A program made the position numbers and the translations under genes. The notes below the pieces were generated by a model. The model saw nothing but the letters and a program-made list of their open reading frames with translations. It made no database searches and was not told the origin of the DNA. From the NCBI RefSeq assembly GCF_904849725.1, contig NC_058518.1, forward strand, positions 13,288,147 to 13,352,146: a stretch of DNA of 64,000 nt, in the 5' to 3' direction. How positions within the stretch are numbered: the first letter of the stretch is position 1; each line of letters begins with the position of its first letter. Shown in pieces: positions 24,701 through 36,270 of the stretch. Origin of the DNA: Hordeum vulgare subsp. vulgare. Taxonomy: Eukaryota; Streptophyta; Magnoliopsida; Poales; Poaceae.

Positions 24701-26642
24701 TTGCAACCAAAGTTACCAGAGGCTAGCATACATATCCAAGCACAAAATCTCTAGTTGACAACTCCTTCATATCAAGCACGGATTAAATCATACAAAAATA
24801 AAAAAAAGGGCAACATGGCAAAATATCACGCGCACTAACTTGCTCAAAAACTAAAACTAAATGCACCGTTAAATTCTATGGATTTCTCTACCCCGAAAAC
24901 ATATATAAAATGAGGGGTTGCAAATTAAAAATAACGCCATACGTATATGCGAGAATATGTCCTAAACATGATATAGCAATCTAGCGATGGAATCCTACAT
25001 GCAAAAATTCAAACAACTACTCTAAAATTCATGGCAAAAGGTCCCTAGAAACATGAGCATTTCATCTACGGAGTTCGAGCAATCTGGACACCCACGAGAA
25101 TAATTACGGGACAATCAATATATTAGGACAGCACATGTTTCTAGGCATATGGCAAGTCAAATCACTTCAAACATGCATGCAAGTTGCAAATTATTAATCT
25201 ACGCGGAAAACTAATCAAGTTTCATATATAAATCATTGAGATCCGACGCACGGCTAATTATCTTCAGCCATTTGAAATATGCCTATATTCCTGAAATTAA
25301 TAAATCGGAAAAACCTAAAATAATTACTACCGGGCCTTATCTGCTATTGGGCCAAAACGGGGGCGCGCGCAACTTAACTAAAGTATGCTGGGGGCGGGGA
25401 ATAGAGGCTCACCATGGGCCTGAGGCCGGCCTGGAGAGGCAGCCTAGCTGGGCCGACGGGGCGAGTGGGCCGAGGGCGCGCGGAGGCAGGCGAGGCCCAC
25501 GAGGCGGCGCTGCGGTGGCGGAGGCCGGCCTGGGCGGCGCGGCCCAAGCGCGCAAGCCGGCCCAGGAGCGCGGTCAACGGGCGCGGCTCGGCTGGGTCTC
25601 CTCCACCTCGCTCGACAGGAGGCCAAGGCGGCGCCGAGGTGGTCCATGGCGGCGCGATGGGACGAGGAGGCGGGCGGCGCTCCACGAGGGTCTTGGGTGG
25701 CGGCGGATCCGACCGCGACGGGTCCGTTCCCGGCGGAGGCGGCCCGAGGCGGACCCCAAGGCGGCGACGGCGGTCGTGGCAGGCAGGCAACGGCGATCCG
25801 CGGAGCTGACGGCGGCGGGGGCTCCAGCGACGGGATCTGAGGGAGCGTCGGTGGACCTGGCGGGGAAGGCCCAGGGGCGGCGGCGCGGGAGCTCGGGGCG
25901 AGGGAGCAGTTGAGGTGCTGGCCAGATGGGCTTCGCGGCGGGCCACGCGCGGGCTCGGGCGGGCCCGACGGCTGGTGGAGGAAAGAGAGAGCAGGTGGGA
26001 GGCGGCTAGGGTTGCACGGATTTTGAGGCAAGGGGGTTTGCTGCCCAAAATTAGAAGGAGGGGTCTATTTATAACAATGGGGGGCTAGGTTTAGCAGTTT
26101 TTCGCCCCGGTTTCAACCGCGCGATCTAAACCGGACGATCTCGAACGCGGGGACGGCTAAGTGGCCGTGTAGAGTAGGCTAGACGGAGATGAGAGGGGGA
26201 ATGGGCACCCGGCAACGTATTTTAAAACACCGATAAAACGTCTCACGATAGACCGAATACGGTGCCGCTACGGTCGACCGTTCGGGTACCAGACGGACTC
26301 TGATTGCGACGAAATTTGAAAGGCGGCCTAGCTACAACTAAGTAAGGTCGCACGTCGAATTTCAACCCAATCAGAGGAAGTTTTATACACACTTTTAAAA
26401 ACAGGATTTAAACAATGCCACGGGAACGTGCGTGTGTGGTCGGGCTCAACACGGGCAACGACGAACACGGAGAGAACCGACAACTAATACCGGAAGCAAC
26501 TTTGAAAACTGGCGGCAACGGAGTGCCGATGCAATGCGGATGATGCGAATGATGCGATGATGATGCGACAAGTAAAATAAGCCACATGACGAAAACGGAA
26601 TAAAAGGGAAATCTTCTGGAACGTCGGTCTCGGGCTGTCACA
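21765..26642 (-). repeat. 5' LTR of the LARD-type element, ~4.9 kb
   Basis: On the minus strand it starts TGTGACAGCCCGAGACCGAC at 26642 and ends GGGCGTTACA at 21765. It is 4878 bp, within the unusual length of Sukkula/Erika-type LARD LTRs. It contains a 650 bp GC-rich block (25380-26040). It also has a C12G10 homopolymer palindrome near 22871 and a short GAA run near 22050. No genuine gene is visible inside: the long GC-rich frames at 25236-26048 occur on both strands and lack any domain. Confidence 0.82.
26063..26075 (-). promoter_or_regulatory. Candidate TATA box of the LARD LTR
   Basis: The minus strand reads gttataaataga, just upstream of the GC-rich part of the LTR and far from the LTR start, as expected at a U3/R boundary. 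Position and motif are the only evidence. Confidence 0.5.
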
Positions 26643-27549
26643 CCCCATCTATCCAAATAAAAGAGCTCAACTTGGTGTGTATTCACTAGAGTGCTAGAGA
26701 AGATAAAAGATCGCTGGGACGAATTTGTGGAGTACAAGAAATCAGATGAAGCTCTCGTAAAGTCAATAAAAATAAGAAAAATGTTGATAAAAAGGAGTAT
26801 CACCATGTTCTCGGGACGTATGGCTACAAGAGAGCCCTGCCTAAGTGGAAAGAAGTTGAGGCGAAGATGGATGCAGAAGGGATCATTCAGCTACAACGCA
26901 TTGGCCCGAGAGGTACAAGACTTGGTTTTATGCGCATGGGGGAAGTTGGACCCAGTGATAGGGCAGATTGTTGCAAAGGCAAATCTTAGAAAAGCCTCAG
27001 ATGCTATAATTAAGACAGTAGAAGATGCTCAAAATGGGGTGTGTTCCAGCCCGAGAGAAAGAACGACAAGCTTACACGTGCCCTGGGGAATCCTGAACAC
27101 GGAGGACAAACACGAGGCAAAGGCGTTGTTCCATGGGTTCAGGGGGTTTCGAAGTGGAACGACACTTATAAAAGCCGCCAGAGGAAAAAGAAGTAGGATG
27201 CCGACCATATTAAGAGGGTAGAAATAAATAACAATGAGTCATAACAAGGAGGACAAACACGAGGCAAAGGCGTTGTTCCATGGGTTCAGGGGGTTTCGGA
27301 GTGGAACGACACTTATAGAAGCCGCCAGAGGAAAAAGAAGTAGGATGCAGACCATATTCAGAGGGTAGAAATAAATAATAATGAGTTATAATGCATAGTA
27401 AAGCGGCAACATGAGCAACTGGACACAATTAGCCAGGAAAAGGCATCTCCGTGGCAGGAGCAAGCAGATCCAACATTGGATGATAGTGTCGTCCAATCTA
27501 TGCAAAAAAGTAGTGTGGGTTCCACGGGGGTCCTGGCCGACGATGCACT
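26643..27549 (+). pseudogene. CACTA second ORF, N-terminal part (Ptta/En/Spm transposase-like)
   Basis: Translations in shifting frames give motifs of the plant Ptta/En/Spm family (Transposase_24 type): NKRAQLGVYSLE, EKIKDRWDEFVEYKKSDEA, ALPKWKEVEAKMDAEGI and GFMRMGEVGPSD. Several frameshifts and stops are present, and a 147 bp segment is tandemly duplicated (27101-27394). The fragment begins directly at the LARD LTR start (26642) and is interrupted at 27549 by a solo LTR. Coding continues at 29387. It is a decayed companion gene of a CACTA transposon. Confidence 0.75.
27101..27394 (+). repeat. 147 bp tandem duplication, two copies
   Basis: ggaggacaaacacgaggcaa starts at 27101 and again at 27248. 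The copies differ at scattered bases, and both include gtggaacgacacttata and gaggaaaaagaagtaggatg. They lie in the decayed CACTA gene. Confidence 0.9.
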
Positions 27550-29381
27550 TGTTGGAAATATGCCCTAGAGGCAATAATAAATTAGTTATTATTATATTTC
27601 TTTGTTCATGATAATCGTTTATTATCCATTCTATAATTGTATTGATTGGAAACACAGTGCATGTGTGGATACATAGACAAAAATTGTCCCTAGTAAGCCT
27701 CTAGTTGACTAGCTCGTTGATCAAAGATGGTCAAGGTTTCCTGACCATAGGCAAGTGTTGTCACTTGACAACGGGATCACATCATTAGGAGAATCATGTG
27801 ATGGACTAGACCCAAACTAATAGACGTAGCATGTTGATCGTGTCATTTTGTTGCTACTGTTTTCTGCGTGTCAAGTATTTGTTCCTATGACCATGAGATC
27901 ATATAACTCACTAACACCGGAGGAATGCTTTGTGTGTATTAAACGTCGCAACGTAGCTGGGTGACTATAAAGATGCTCTACAGGTATCTCCGAAGGTGTT
28001 CGTTGAGTTAGTATGGATCGAGACTGGGATTTGTCACTCCGTGTGACGGAGACGTATCTCGGGGCCCACTCGGTAATACAACATCACACACAAGCCTTGC
28101 AAGCATTGTGACTTAGTGTAAGTTGCGGGATCTTGTATTACAGAACGAGTAAAGAGACTTGCCGGTAAACGAGATTGAAATAGATATGCGGATACTGACG
28201 ATCGAATCTCGGGCAAGTAACATACCGAAGGACAAAGGAATGACATACGGGATTATATGAATCCTTGGCACTGAGGTTCAAACGATAAGATCTTCATAGA
28301 ATATGTAGGATCCAATATGGGCATCCAGGTCCCGCTATTGGATATTGACCGAGGAGTCACTCGGGTCATGTCTACATAGTTCTCGAGCCCGCAGGGTCTG
28401 CACACTTAAGGTTCGACTTTGTTTTATGCGTATTTGAGTTATATGGTTGGTTACCGAATGTTGTTCGCAGTCCCGGATGAGATCACGGACGTCACGAGGG
28501 TTTCCGGAATGGTCCGGAAACGAAGATTGATATATAGGATGACCTCATTTGGTTACCGGAAGGTTTTTGTGCATTATCGGAAAAGTTTCGGGCTCATTGG
28601 TAGTGTACTGGGAGTGCCGGGAGGGGTGCCGGGGACCATCAGGAGGGCTGTCACGCCCCAAGGGGTCTCATGGGCTATGGAAAGAGATAAACCAGCCCCT
28701 AGTGGGCTGGAATAAGTTTCCACTAAGGCCCATAAGGTTTGAGAAGGAAAAAAACACAAGGTGGAAAGAGTTTCCAAGTGGGAAGGTGGAATCCTACTCC
28801 AAGTAGGATTGGAGTAGGACTCCTCCACCTCCAATTTCGGCCAAACCTTTAGGTTTTGAGGCTGCCTCCTCCCCTCCCTCCCTCATATATATAGTGGGGT
28901 TTTAGGGCTGATTTGAGACAACTTTTGCCACTGCAGCCCGACCACATACCTCGACGGTTTTACCTCTAGATCGCGTTTCTGCGGAGCTCGGACGGAGCCC
29001 TGCTGAGATTAGATCACCACCAACCTCCGGAGCGCCGTCACGCTGCCAGAGAACTCATCTACCTCTCTGTCTCTCTTGCTGGATCAAGAAGGCCGAGATC
29101 ATCGTCGAGCTGTACGTGTGCTGAACGCGGAGGTGCCGTCCGTTCGGCACTAGATCGAAGCGGATCGTCGGACGGATCACGGGACGGTTCGTGGGACGGT
29201 TCGCGGGGCGGATCGAGGGACGTGAGGACGTTCCACTACATCAACCGCGTTTCTTAACGCTTCTGTTGTGCGATCTACAAGGGTACGTATATCAGAAATT
29301 CCCTCTCGTAGATGGACATCACAATGATAGGTGTTCGTGCGCGTAGGAAAATTTTTGTTTCCCATGCGACGTTCCCCAACA
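27550..29381 (+). repeat. Solo LTR of an Angela-type copia element
   Basis: It is an 1832 bp LTR with TGTTGGAAATATGCCC at the start and ACGTTCCCCAACA at the end. It is flanked by a perfect 5 bp target duplication gcact (27545-27549 and 29382-29386). No internal sequence, PBS or second LTR is present. It is the product of LTR-LTR recombination within a CACTA gene. The ORFs inside it are chance. Confidence 0.97.
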
Positions 29382-29386
29382 GCACT

Positions 29387-31600
29387 GCTGGCTTGCTACC
29401 CCGTGGATGATATCAAAGAGAGGACAGGTTGTGAGGTACACCAGAAAGTGAAGAACATATCCATGAAGGTAGGGTTCAGCTTTGCTTTACCGGGTGCACC
29501 TGGAGCAACCAGCCATGCCAATCTGATTCCAGCTGGCTATATAAAAGTCGGGGTGCCTGAAGTTCTGTCGGGATATGACTGACTAGACCTTGACATTCGT
29601 GGAGGTGAAGGGGAGGAGAGACTGGGAGAGGTCACACATTGTGTCATTTTATGGAGAAAGGAATGCATCGTGTTTCCAAACTCGGCGCCAAGGCCACCGA
29701 CTCCTCCGAGTAGCAATACAACTCGATCTCCGTTGCGTGAGCCGACTCCACCCCACGTGAAAATCATGGAGCATAGCCCGAGTCTACGTCGATCTCCATC
29801 GCGTCACCCGAATCCACCACTATGTCCCAGCATGGCCAAAATCGGAAGACCACCGCTCCGTCGATGACTAATCCTGTTCAGAAGAAAGCTAAAACACTTG
29901 CTGCCAAAAAGAAGTTAGCTTACAATAAGACCGACGAGGAACTGGACAAGGACGTGGCTTCCGAAGTGAAAGCCCATTTTGCACCGAATCTGCCATGCCG
30001 CTAAAGGAAAAAATACGTGAGAAAATCATAGACCGCTTCCAGGAATGTCTTCACTGACCCCCGTCACATGTGGTGAATAGGCCATCAGCCTATGACCGCT
30101 TTGTGAAGATATTCTATAAAAAACAAATGCAGCAATCAAGACCTACACATAGTACAAAAAAGCAGGAAAACAGTTCCCTAGTTCGGAGAACAGGCAGTGC
30201 AATCGATCACCCCGCTCATGGTGATGAGCGACGCTGCTACAGACATCAGTCTAAGTTTTAATCAACTCTAAGGCATCGAGGATATCCTCGTGGCTGAAGT
30301 AGCATCGTGATATGTCATCGGGCAACCTCTGGTCAAACCTGAGGAGATGCCACAGCTAACAACACGTATGCGAAGATTGCATGAATGGTACATGGAAGCA
30401 GTTGCCAACGGGTGATTGCACCTCATGATGAAAGTCAAGGAAGAGCATTAGTTCTATGAAAACGGTATATCCATTGAGTTTGAGGAATTGTTTCAGTTAT
30501 ACAATCAAGACGCACTCAACAAATCTATGGTTAGTTGCTATTGTCTGTAAGTGATATCTTTCTGTAATTAAAGTCTCTAGCTTAGTCCCTTCATTGCTTG
30601 TAATTATCATCACTATATCATTTTCTATGTTATTATGTAGAATGAAGACTCTCGGATGCAAAAGAGAGGGAATCTATTCCATTGGGCTCATTGATCCATA
30701 TACCCTTACTGAAAAGCTGATAGAAGACTTCCCCGGAGACTCAGAGAAGAACTTGCTAAGGTTTAAAAAGGAACAAAATACCGACACATAAATACTATGG
30801 CCTTACAACTTCAAGTGAGTGTTACTGTTTTGTACTATAAATTATATTATGCTTATTCGATGTGAAGTGTAGTTGATGAGTTTTGCATGCGTGCTTATAT
30901 AAGCGGCCGCAGGTTTCATTGGATCCTGCTAAACATTAGACTTGATGCTGGAATTATTGAAGTCGAAATCTCACTAAATAAAAATCCTGAAGATTACGTC
31001 AGCGAAATTAAAATGCTCGATAGGTAATTTTAATCATCATCGCGCTAGCTATATCAGCCTCTTTCGTTCATTTCTTGATATATCAAGTAATTAATAGCTT
31101 ATTTATTTATTTTCTTGGTCGAACAGGGTTTGGAAAAAGTTCATCAAAGAGGTTAGGGTGAATGGCATCTGAAGCTGAGTTGGAAACTGGAAAAGGTAAT
31201 TAATTAAGTAGTACTAGCTAGGTTCGCGCATCTTTTTAATTTCAGTTTCAATATCATTATCTTGCTTGATTATTAACTGACTATATCATATTCTCGCAAA
31301 GTGCATGAGCGAGCAACGGGGGACTAATTTATGCGCATACTACGTTTGCGAGAATATTCACACGGCGAGGCGCTTTCATGAACAATAACGTCATGTATGT
31401 AAACACTATTTGCATTTTTTATAATAATCTAATATATATACAACTAATATATTTATATTGATTTCCTTTGTTTAAAAATTGATGAAATGCGGAAGAAGCT
31501 TCTACCAAAATACCGCATACAAGCAATTCAAGAGAAAATTGCTAGATTTTTCCATAATAAGGTCATACCTTGCCGCGGAGAATATCATTACGTGTAATGA
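29387..31600 (+). pseudogene. CACTA second ORF, C-terminal part with Ulp1-like cysteine protease remnant
   Basis: This continues the gene at 26643-27549. Recognisable blocks are YPVDDIKERTGCEVHQK, the proline/serine-rich linker, KKAKTLAAKKKLAYNKTDEEL, IGLIDPYTLTEKLIEDF, and HWILLNIRLDAGIIEVE. The last is followed about 350 bp later by GTNLCAYYVCENIHT, then KLLPKYRIQAIQEKIARF. The His of HW and the Cys of NLC correspond to catalytic residues of the C48 (Ulp1/SENP) peptidase domain commonly found in plant CACTA elements. The gaps between blocks have GT and AG borders and look like introns. Multiple frameshifts and stops make it inactive. Confidence 0.72.
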
Positions 31601-31620
31601 TCTCCAAACTATATAGGAGA

Positions 31621-31668
31621 ATATATATATATATGTGTGTGTGTGTGCGCGCGCGCGCATGCGCGCGT
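31621..31668. repeat. Compound microsatellite (AT)n(GT)n(GC)n
   Basis: A run of alternating purine-pyrimidine AT, then GT, then GC dinucleotides spans about 48 bp. Such a sequence can adopt Z-DNA or cruciform forms. It lies in the CACTA 3' region. Confidence 0.92.
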
Positions 31669-31849
31669 ATATGAACGTATGAGAAATTATATTATGCGTC
31701 AACGTGTATAGTATCTAGTAGTGTCAAATATGTTTGAAATGAAAATAACTTGAATGGAAAACACAAAATGAGAAGGAAAAATAAATTATAAATCCTAAAC
31801 CCTAAAACCCTAATTCGAACAAAAATAAACTCTTTAATCGTAGTTGGTG

Positions 31850-32026
31850 AAAGCAACTCGGACTAAAGGTCATCCGCCCCCGGTTGCATGCTCGCTGCAA
31901 CGTGGAAGGAAATTCGTCCCGGAGCATGGCCAACCGGGACTAAAGGTCAAACCCTTTGGTCCCGGTTGGCGACCTGGGACTAAAGAGGATTCTCAACCGG
32001 GACTAAAGACCCGTTCTCCATTAGTG
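31850..32026 (+). repeat. CACTA 3' subterminal repeats and terminal inverted repeat
   Basis: Five degenerate 'accgggactaaag' units end in ccgttctccattagtg. On the minus strand the terminus reads CACTAATGGAGAACGGG. The next three bases, att, would be the 3 bp target duplication. Confidence 0.82.
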
Positions 32027-32654
32027 ATTCTTGAAATGATATATTTGTCGTAGTTTAAAACTACAGTAATACCACACAATTTAGCAATTCAATAGTGTCT
32101 TTTTTGAATCATTGTTTTGGTTAAATTGTCTGTCACCAATTGTTTTCTTCTTGAAGTCTGACATGCCATACTATAACTTAGAGAAACTTCTTGGAATAGG
32201 GCCTTTTGGCTCCCGAGCTTCATGAAGGCAGGATTTTGTAAAAAAATCAAATTCAAATATTTTGGTTTAAAAAGATTCTGCAAAAATATGCATGTATGTA
32301 AGGATATAATGTACACGTGTGTAAAAATTCGGGATGAAATACTTTGAATTGCGACCTATATAAAAAATGAAATTCAACGCCTGAAATAATGAATAGTATT
32401 ATGTGTTAAAAAGCTTCAGATTTTTTTTTTCTTTTTTTGCAAAACCCTCGTGTGTTAAAAAGTCCCACTAGTCGGTTTACCCCCACTATTCAGTTAACCC
32501 AAACCGGACCACGATGCCAAGCTTCGGACCCCTAAAGGCTTCCCCAGCAACCTCAAAATCAGAGAGCTTTCCTCTATCGTGGAGTCCACTCTGGAGCCCT
32601 CCAATAAGTTCTGTGTTTGCACTAAGGCGACTTGAAGGCCGGGGAAACAAGGGA
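32027..32654. other. Non-coding repeat-like stretch
   Basis: It is AT-rich. The part around 32200-32350 (gcctttt ggctcccgagcttcatgaag and following) resembles a common grass repeat, but no termini could be fixed. There is no gene. Confidence 0.4.
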
Positions 32655-33550
32655 CCTCCTATGGGCCGCTCGTTGTGGCAACTGCCGAGCGGACGCACAG
32701 TGGGTCTCCCTAACTAGGCCAGCCCAAGTTAGCCACGAGTAGCAATTGTGGAGACCACAAAAAAAGTTAGCGACCAGCAGTTAAAAAATATGAAAATTTT
32801 CAGTAAAATTATTAGAATAATTTTTTTAAAGTTCGGAACATTATTTCAACATTTGCAATATTTTCTTAAATTCCCGAACATTTTTTCAAATCCGGAATAT
32901 TTTTTCGAATTCTGGAACATTTATTAAATTCCTGAACATATTTAAATTTCTCGAACATTTTTCAAAATCCAAAACATTTTTTCAAACTTTGGTACATTAT
33001 TTAAAATTCCGGAACTTTATTTAAATTTTTGAACCTTTTTTCAAATTTCAGAACATTTCTTTTCAAAAATTCGAAACATTTTAATAAAAATATCAGAACT
33101 TTTTTTAAAATTTTGGAACTTTTTTTCAAATCTCGGAACATTTTTTAAAATTCAGAAACATTTCTTCAAATTCGGAACATTTTTTGAATTCTGGAACATT
33201 TTCTTAAATTCCTGAATATTTTTAAAATTCCGAAACATTTTCTGAAATTTCGAGACATTTCTTCAAATTTCGGAACATTTTTAAAAAATCCAGAACATTT
33301 TTAAAACAGAAACATAAAAAAATAAACAAAAAAGAATAAAGAAAAAAGAAAACAAAAAAAGGAAAACCGGTTCAGGGAATCTTCTAGAAAGTTCCTAAAA
33401 CCAGAAAAAATCGGCTGGAAACCTCTAGAAGGTTCCCAAAACCGAAGCTGTTATCATGTAAATGCGTCGGGCCATTACCAAACGCAGCCTGGGAGTCCCT
33501 GTGCGAAGCCTCGACATTTAGACACAGAAAGCGGCGAATAGGAATTTCCG
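32655..33550. mobile_element. AT-rich non-autonomous DNA element, copy 1 (possibly Mutator-like)
   Basis: The core 32790-33330 is an array of degenerate units of about 20-25 bp of the form ttcgaaacattttttaaat. It is followed by an A-rich block, an aaaccggttcag/ccaaaacc tail, and a terminus containing tgtgcgaagcctcg and gcggcgaatagga. The left end cctcctatgggccgctcgttgtg is roughly inverted to that terminus. The same layout recurs at 33860-35690, so I call it one family. Superfamily and exact ends are uncertain. Confidence 0.45.
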
Positions 33551-33859
33551 GGAAACAAGTCCACTTCTTCCTAAATTGACCGTCAGCGAGCTCCACAGTT
33601 TCCACATCCAAGGTGTCCAATTCAACATTCTCTAAGGTAAATACTAGTGCCAAACTGCCTTTTCGTAAATGATTTTTCTCCTTTGAATCCTGACACTCAA
33701 TATTTGAGTTGCTAGAACTTATAACCCTATAACATTATGATGATGGTGTTTTATAAAACGTGTGCATGTGGTCGTAGTAAACTAGAACTAGAACAAAGAT
33801 CCAACAACAAGAAATGATTCAAAAGCGAAATTAGACATGGTAGGAGCGTGAGACGGGAG

Positions 33860-35690
33860 CTCCTACCTACCGCTATGAGCAACAGGGAGCCAGGGGGAGC
33901 CCCGACTGGGCCGGCCAAGTTCTATTTCTGTAACCTTTATTCTTCTCTGTTTTTTCTATTTTTTGGTTCGTTTTTTCTTTCCTTTTTTCCTTTTCTATTT
34001 TTTAAAGAAAAACATCTTCCAAATTCGAATAATTGTTTTTAAAAACCGTCAATCAATTTGGAAGCGCGACCATTTTTTTAAAGCACGAACATTTTATGAA
34101 TCTTGAAAACAAAATTTTAAAAAGAAGAACAATTTAAAAAAACCCCAATCAAATTGGAAAGCGCGAACAAAGTTTCAAAGCACAAACGTTTTATGAATTT
34201 TGAGAACAAATTTAAATATTGGAAACAATTTTAGAAAACATGAACAAATTTGGAAGCACGAAGAATTTCTAAAGCCCAAATAATTTTGAAAGCACTAACA
34301 TTTTTTGAATCTTCAAAACAAAATTTTGAAAAGGAGAACACTTCTGAAAAACCCCAAACAAATTTTTAAAGCACTACATTTTTTGAATTTTGATAACAAA
34401 CTTTGAAACCGAGAACAATTTAAAACAAGATAAACAAATTTCAAAGCGCGGACAATTTTTTAAAGCATGAAAATTTTATCAATCTTGAGAACATAATTTT
34501 GAAAAACACCGAATAAATTTGAAAGCGTGAACAAAATTTAAAACACAAACATTTTTTGAATTTTCAGAACAAATTCTGAAACCGAGAACAATTTTCAAAA
34601 AAACGTGAATGAATTTGGAAGGTTGAACAGTTTTTTAAAGCACCAACATTTTTTGAATCTTGAAAACAATTTTTTGAAAACAGGATCAATTTTGACAAAA
34701 CCCAACCGAATTTCTAAAGCGCGAAGATTTTCTGAATTTTGAGAAAAAAATGTAACCAAAAAATATTTTTAAACAACATGAACAAATTTAAAAGCACGAA
34801 TATTTCTTGTATCATGAGGAAAAAAAATTGAAAACGGGAACAATTTAGAAAAAATTAAAGCACATACATTTTTTGAATTTTGAAAACAAATTTTGAAACT
34901 GAAGACTATTTTATAAAAATGTGAAACAAATTGGAAGCACGAACAATTTTTTAAAGCACAAACATTTTTTCAATCTTGAGAACAAAAATTTAAAAAGGAG
35001 AACAATTTTGAAAACCCCAAACAAATTTGAAAGCGCTAACAAAATTTAAAGCATGAAGATTTTCGAATTTTGAGAATTAATTTTGAAACGGAGAACAATT
35101 TTGAAAAAACGTGAACAAATTTAGAAGCGTGTAGAATTTTTTAAAGAACGAATATGTTTTGAATCTTGAGAACAAATTTTGAAACTGAGAACAAATTTGA
35201 AAAACCCCAAACAAATTTGGAAGCGCGAACAGATTTTTAAATCAAGAATTTTTTTGAATTTTGAGAACAAATTTTGAAACCGAGAACATTTTCAAATTTC
35301 CTGAATAAATTTGAAAGCGCGAAATTTATTTTAAAATACAAACAATTTTTAAATTTTAAGAACAAAATTCAAAACTGAGAAAATTTTAAATTGTAAGAAA
35401 AAAATTAAAACTTAGAACATTTTTTTAAATAAAGAACATTTTGTGAAAATTCAGAAATATTTTTTAAAAATCTGGAACATTGTTTGAAACAGAATTAGGA
35501 AAGAAAAAAGAAACAAAAAAGAATGATGAAAATGAAAAAAAGAAAAACCAGTTCAAGAAACCTTGTAGAAGTTTCCCAAAACCGTAAAAAAGCGGGCACT
35601 ACAACCCCGACTAACAGGCAAGCCCATTTAAAAGCGATCGCTCTTCCGCTCTGTGCGAAGCCTCTTGGCACATAGCGGTGAATAGGGTTT
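33860..35690. mobile_element. AT-rich non-autonomous DNA element, copy 2 (possibly Mutator-like)
   Basis: The left end (tcctacctaccgctatgagc, 33861) and the right end (cacatagcggtgaataggg, about 35670-35687) are inverted repeats of each other with a few mismatches. The interior is a 1.3 kb degenerate array whose larger unit is about 110-130 bp: gcgaacaattttttaaagc, acattttttgaattttgag, gaaaccgagaacaatttt. It ends in the same A-rich block and ccaaaacc tail as copy 1. There is no reading frame of substance. Confidence 0.5.
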
Positions 35691-36270
35691 TTCGCATGAA
35701 AGAGCCGTTATGCCTTCACTATAGGCCTTTGAAAAAGTCCGGAGAATATCGGCCTTTTAGGACATGGGCCGAGGTCACGGTAAAATAGTGCTAAAATAGA
35801 GGTCGGACGGCAAGACATGATTCAAAAGCAAAATTCAATGGCGGAAATTGAGTCGGAGCATGAGAGGGCTGAGATTAGATTGGGTTCTAATGCCTAAATA
35901 AATGCAAAGAGCCGTAGTGTGTTTGAATATTTAGCGTAAATAGTTGATCACTCTAATGGCGACGGATTCGATTCGCAAATTTCTCGTGATTGACCGAAGG
36001 AAAGGTTAGCGACTACTCTCCCTATGGAATCTCAAGTAGAGCCATTGCATAGCTGGCAGACAGGGTTTCGACTGCTGTTCATTCCGATCTTAGGTCTCGC
36101 TCAGCGAATTCAGAAGGGTTGGGTCCTTTGTCAATGACTTACTTTCCTAGTAGTAGCAGAGATGCAAGAATAACTACTTTCTTCTGCTAGGCTATTCTTT
36201 GTTTTTGAATCCAAGATAAGTCACGAGAATAACTACGTTTCCGCTTTGCAAGCCGATATGCCTTCACCAT
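35691..36270. other. Intergenic sequence upstream of the F-box pseudogene
   Basis: It contains a second copy of a roughly 50 bp motif (gattcaaaagcaaaattcaa..., 35819) that also occurs just before the transposon at 33816. No gene or promoter is recognised. Confidence 0.5.

Noticed and set aside
25236..26048. Long GC-rich frames on both strands (up to 225 aa)
   Set aside because: They overlap in several frames of both strands inside a LARD LTR, are Arg/Gly/Pro-rich and have no domain. The open frames are explained by high GC content.
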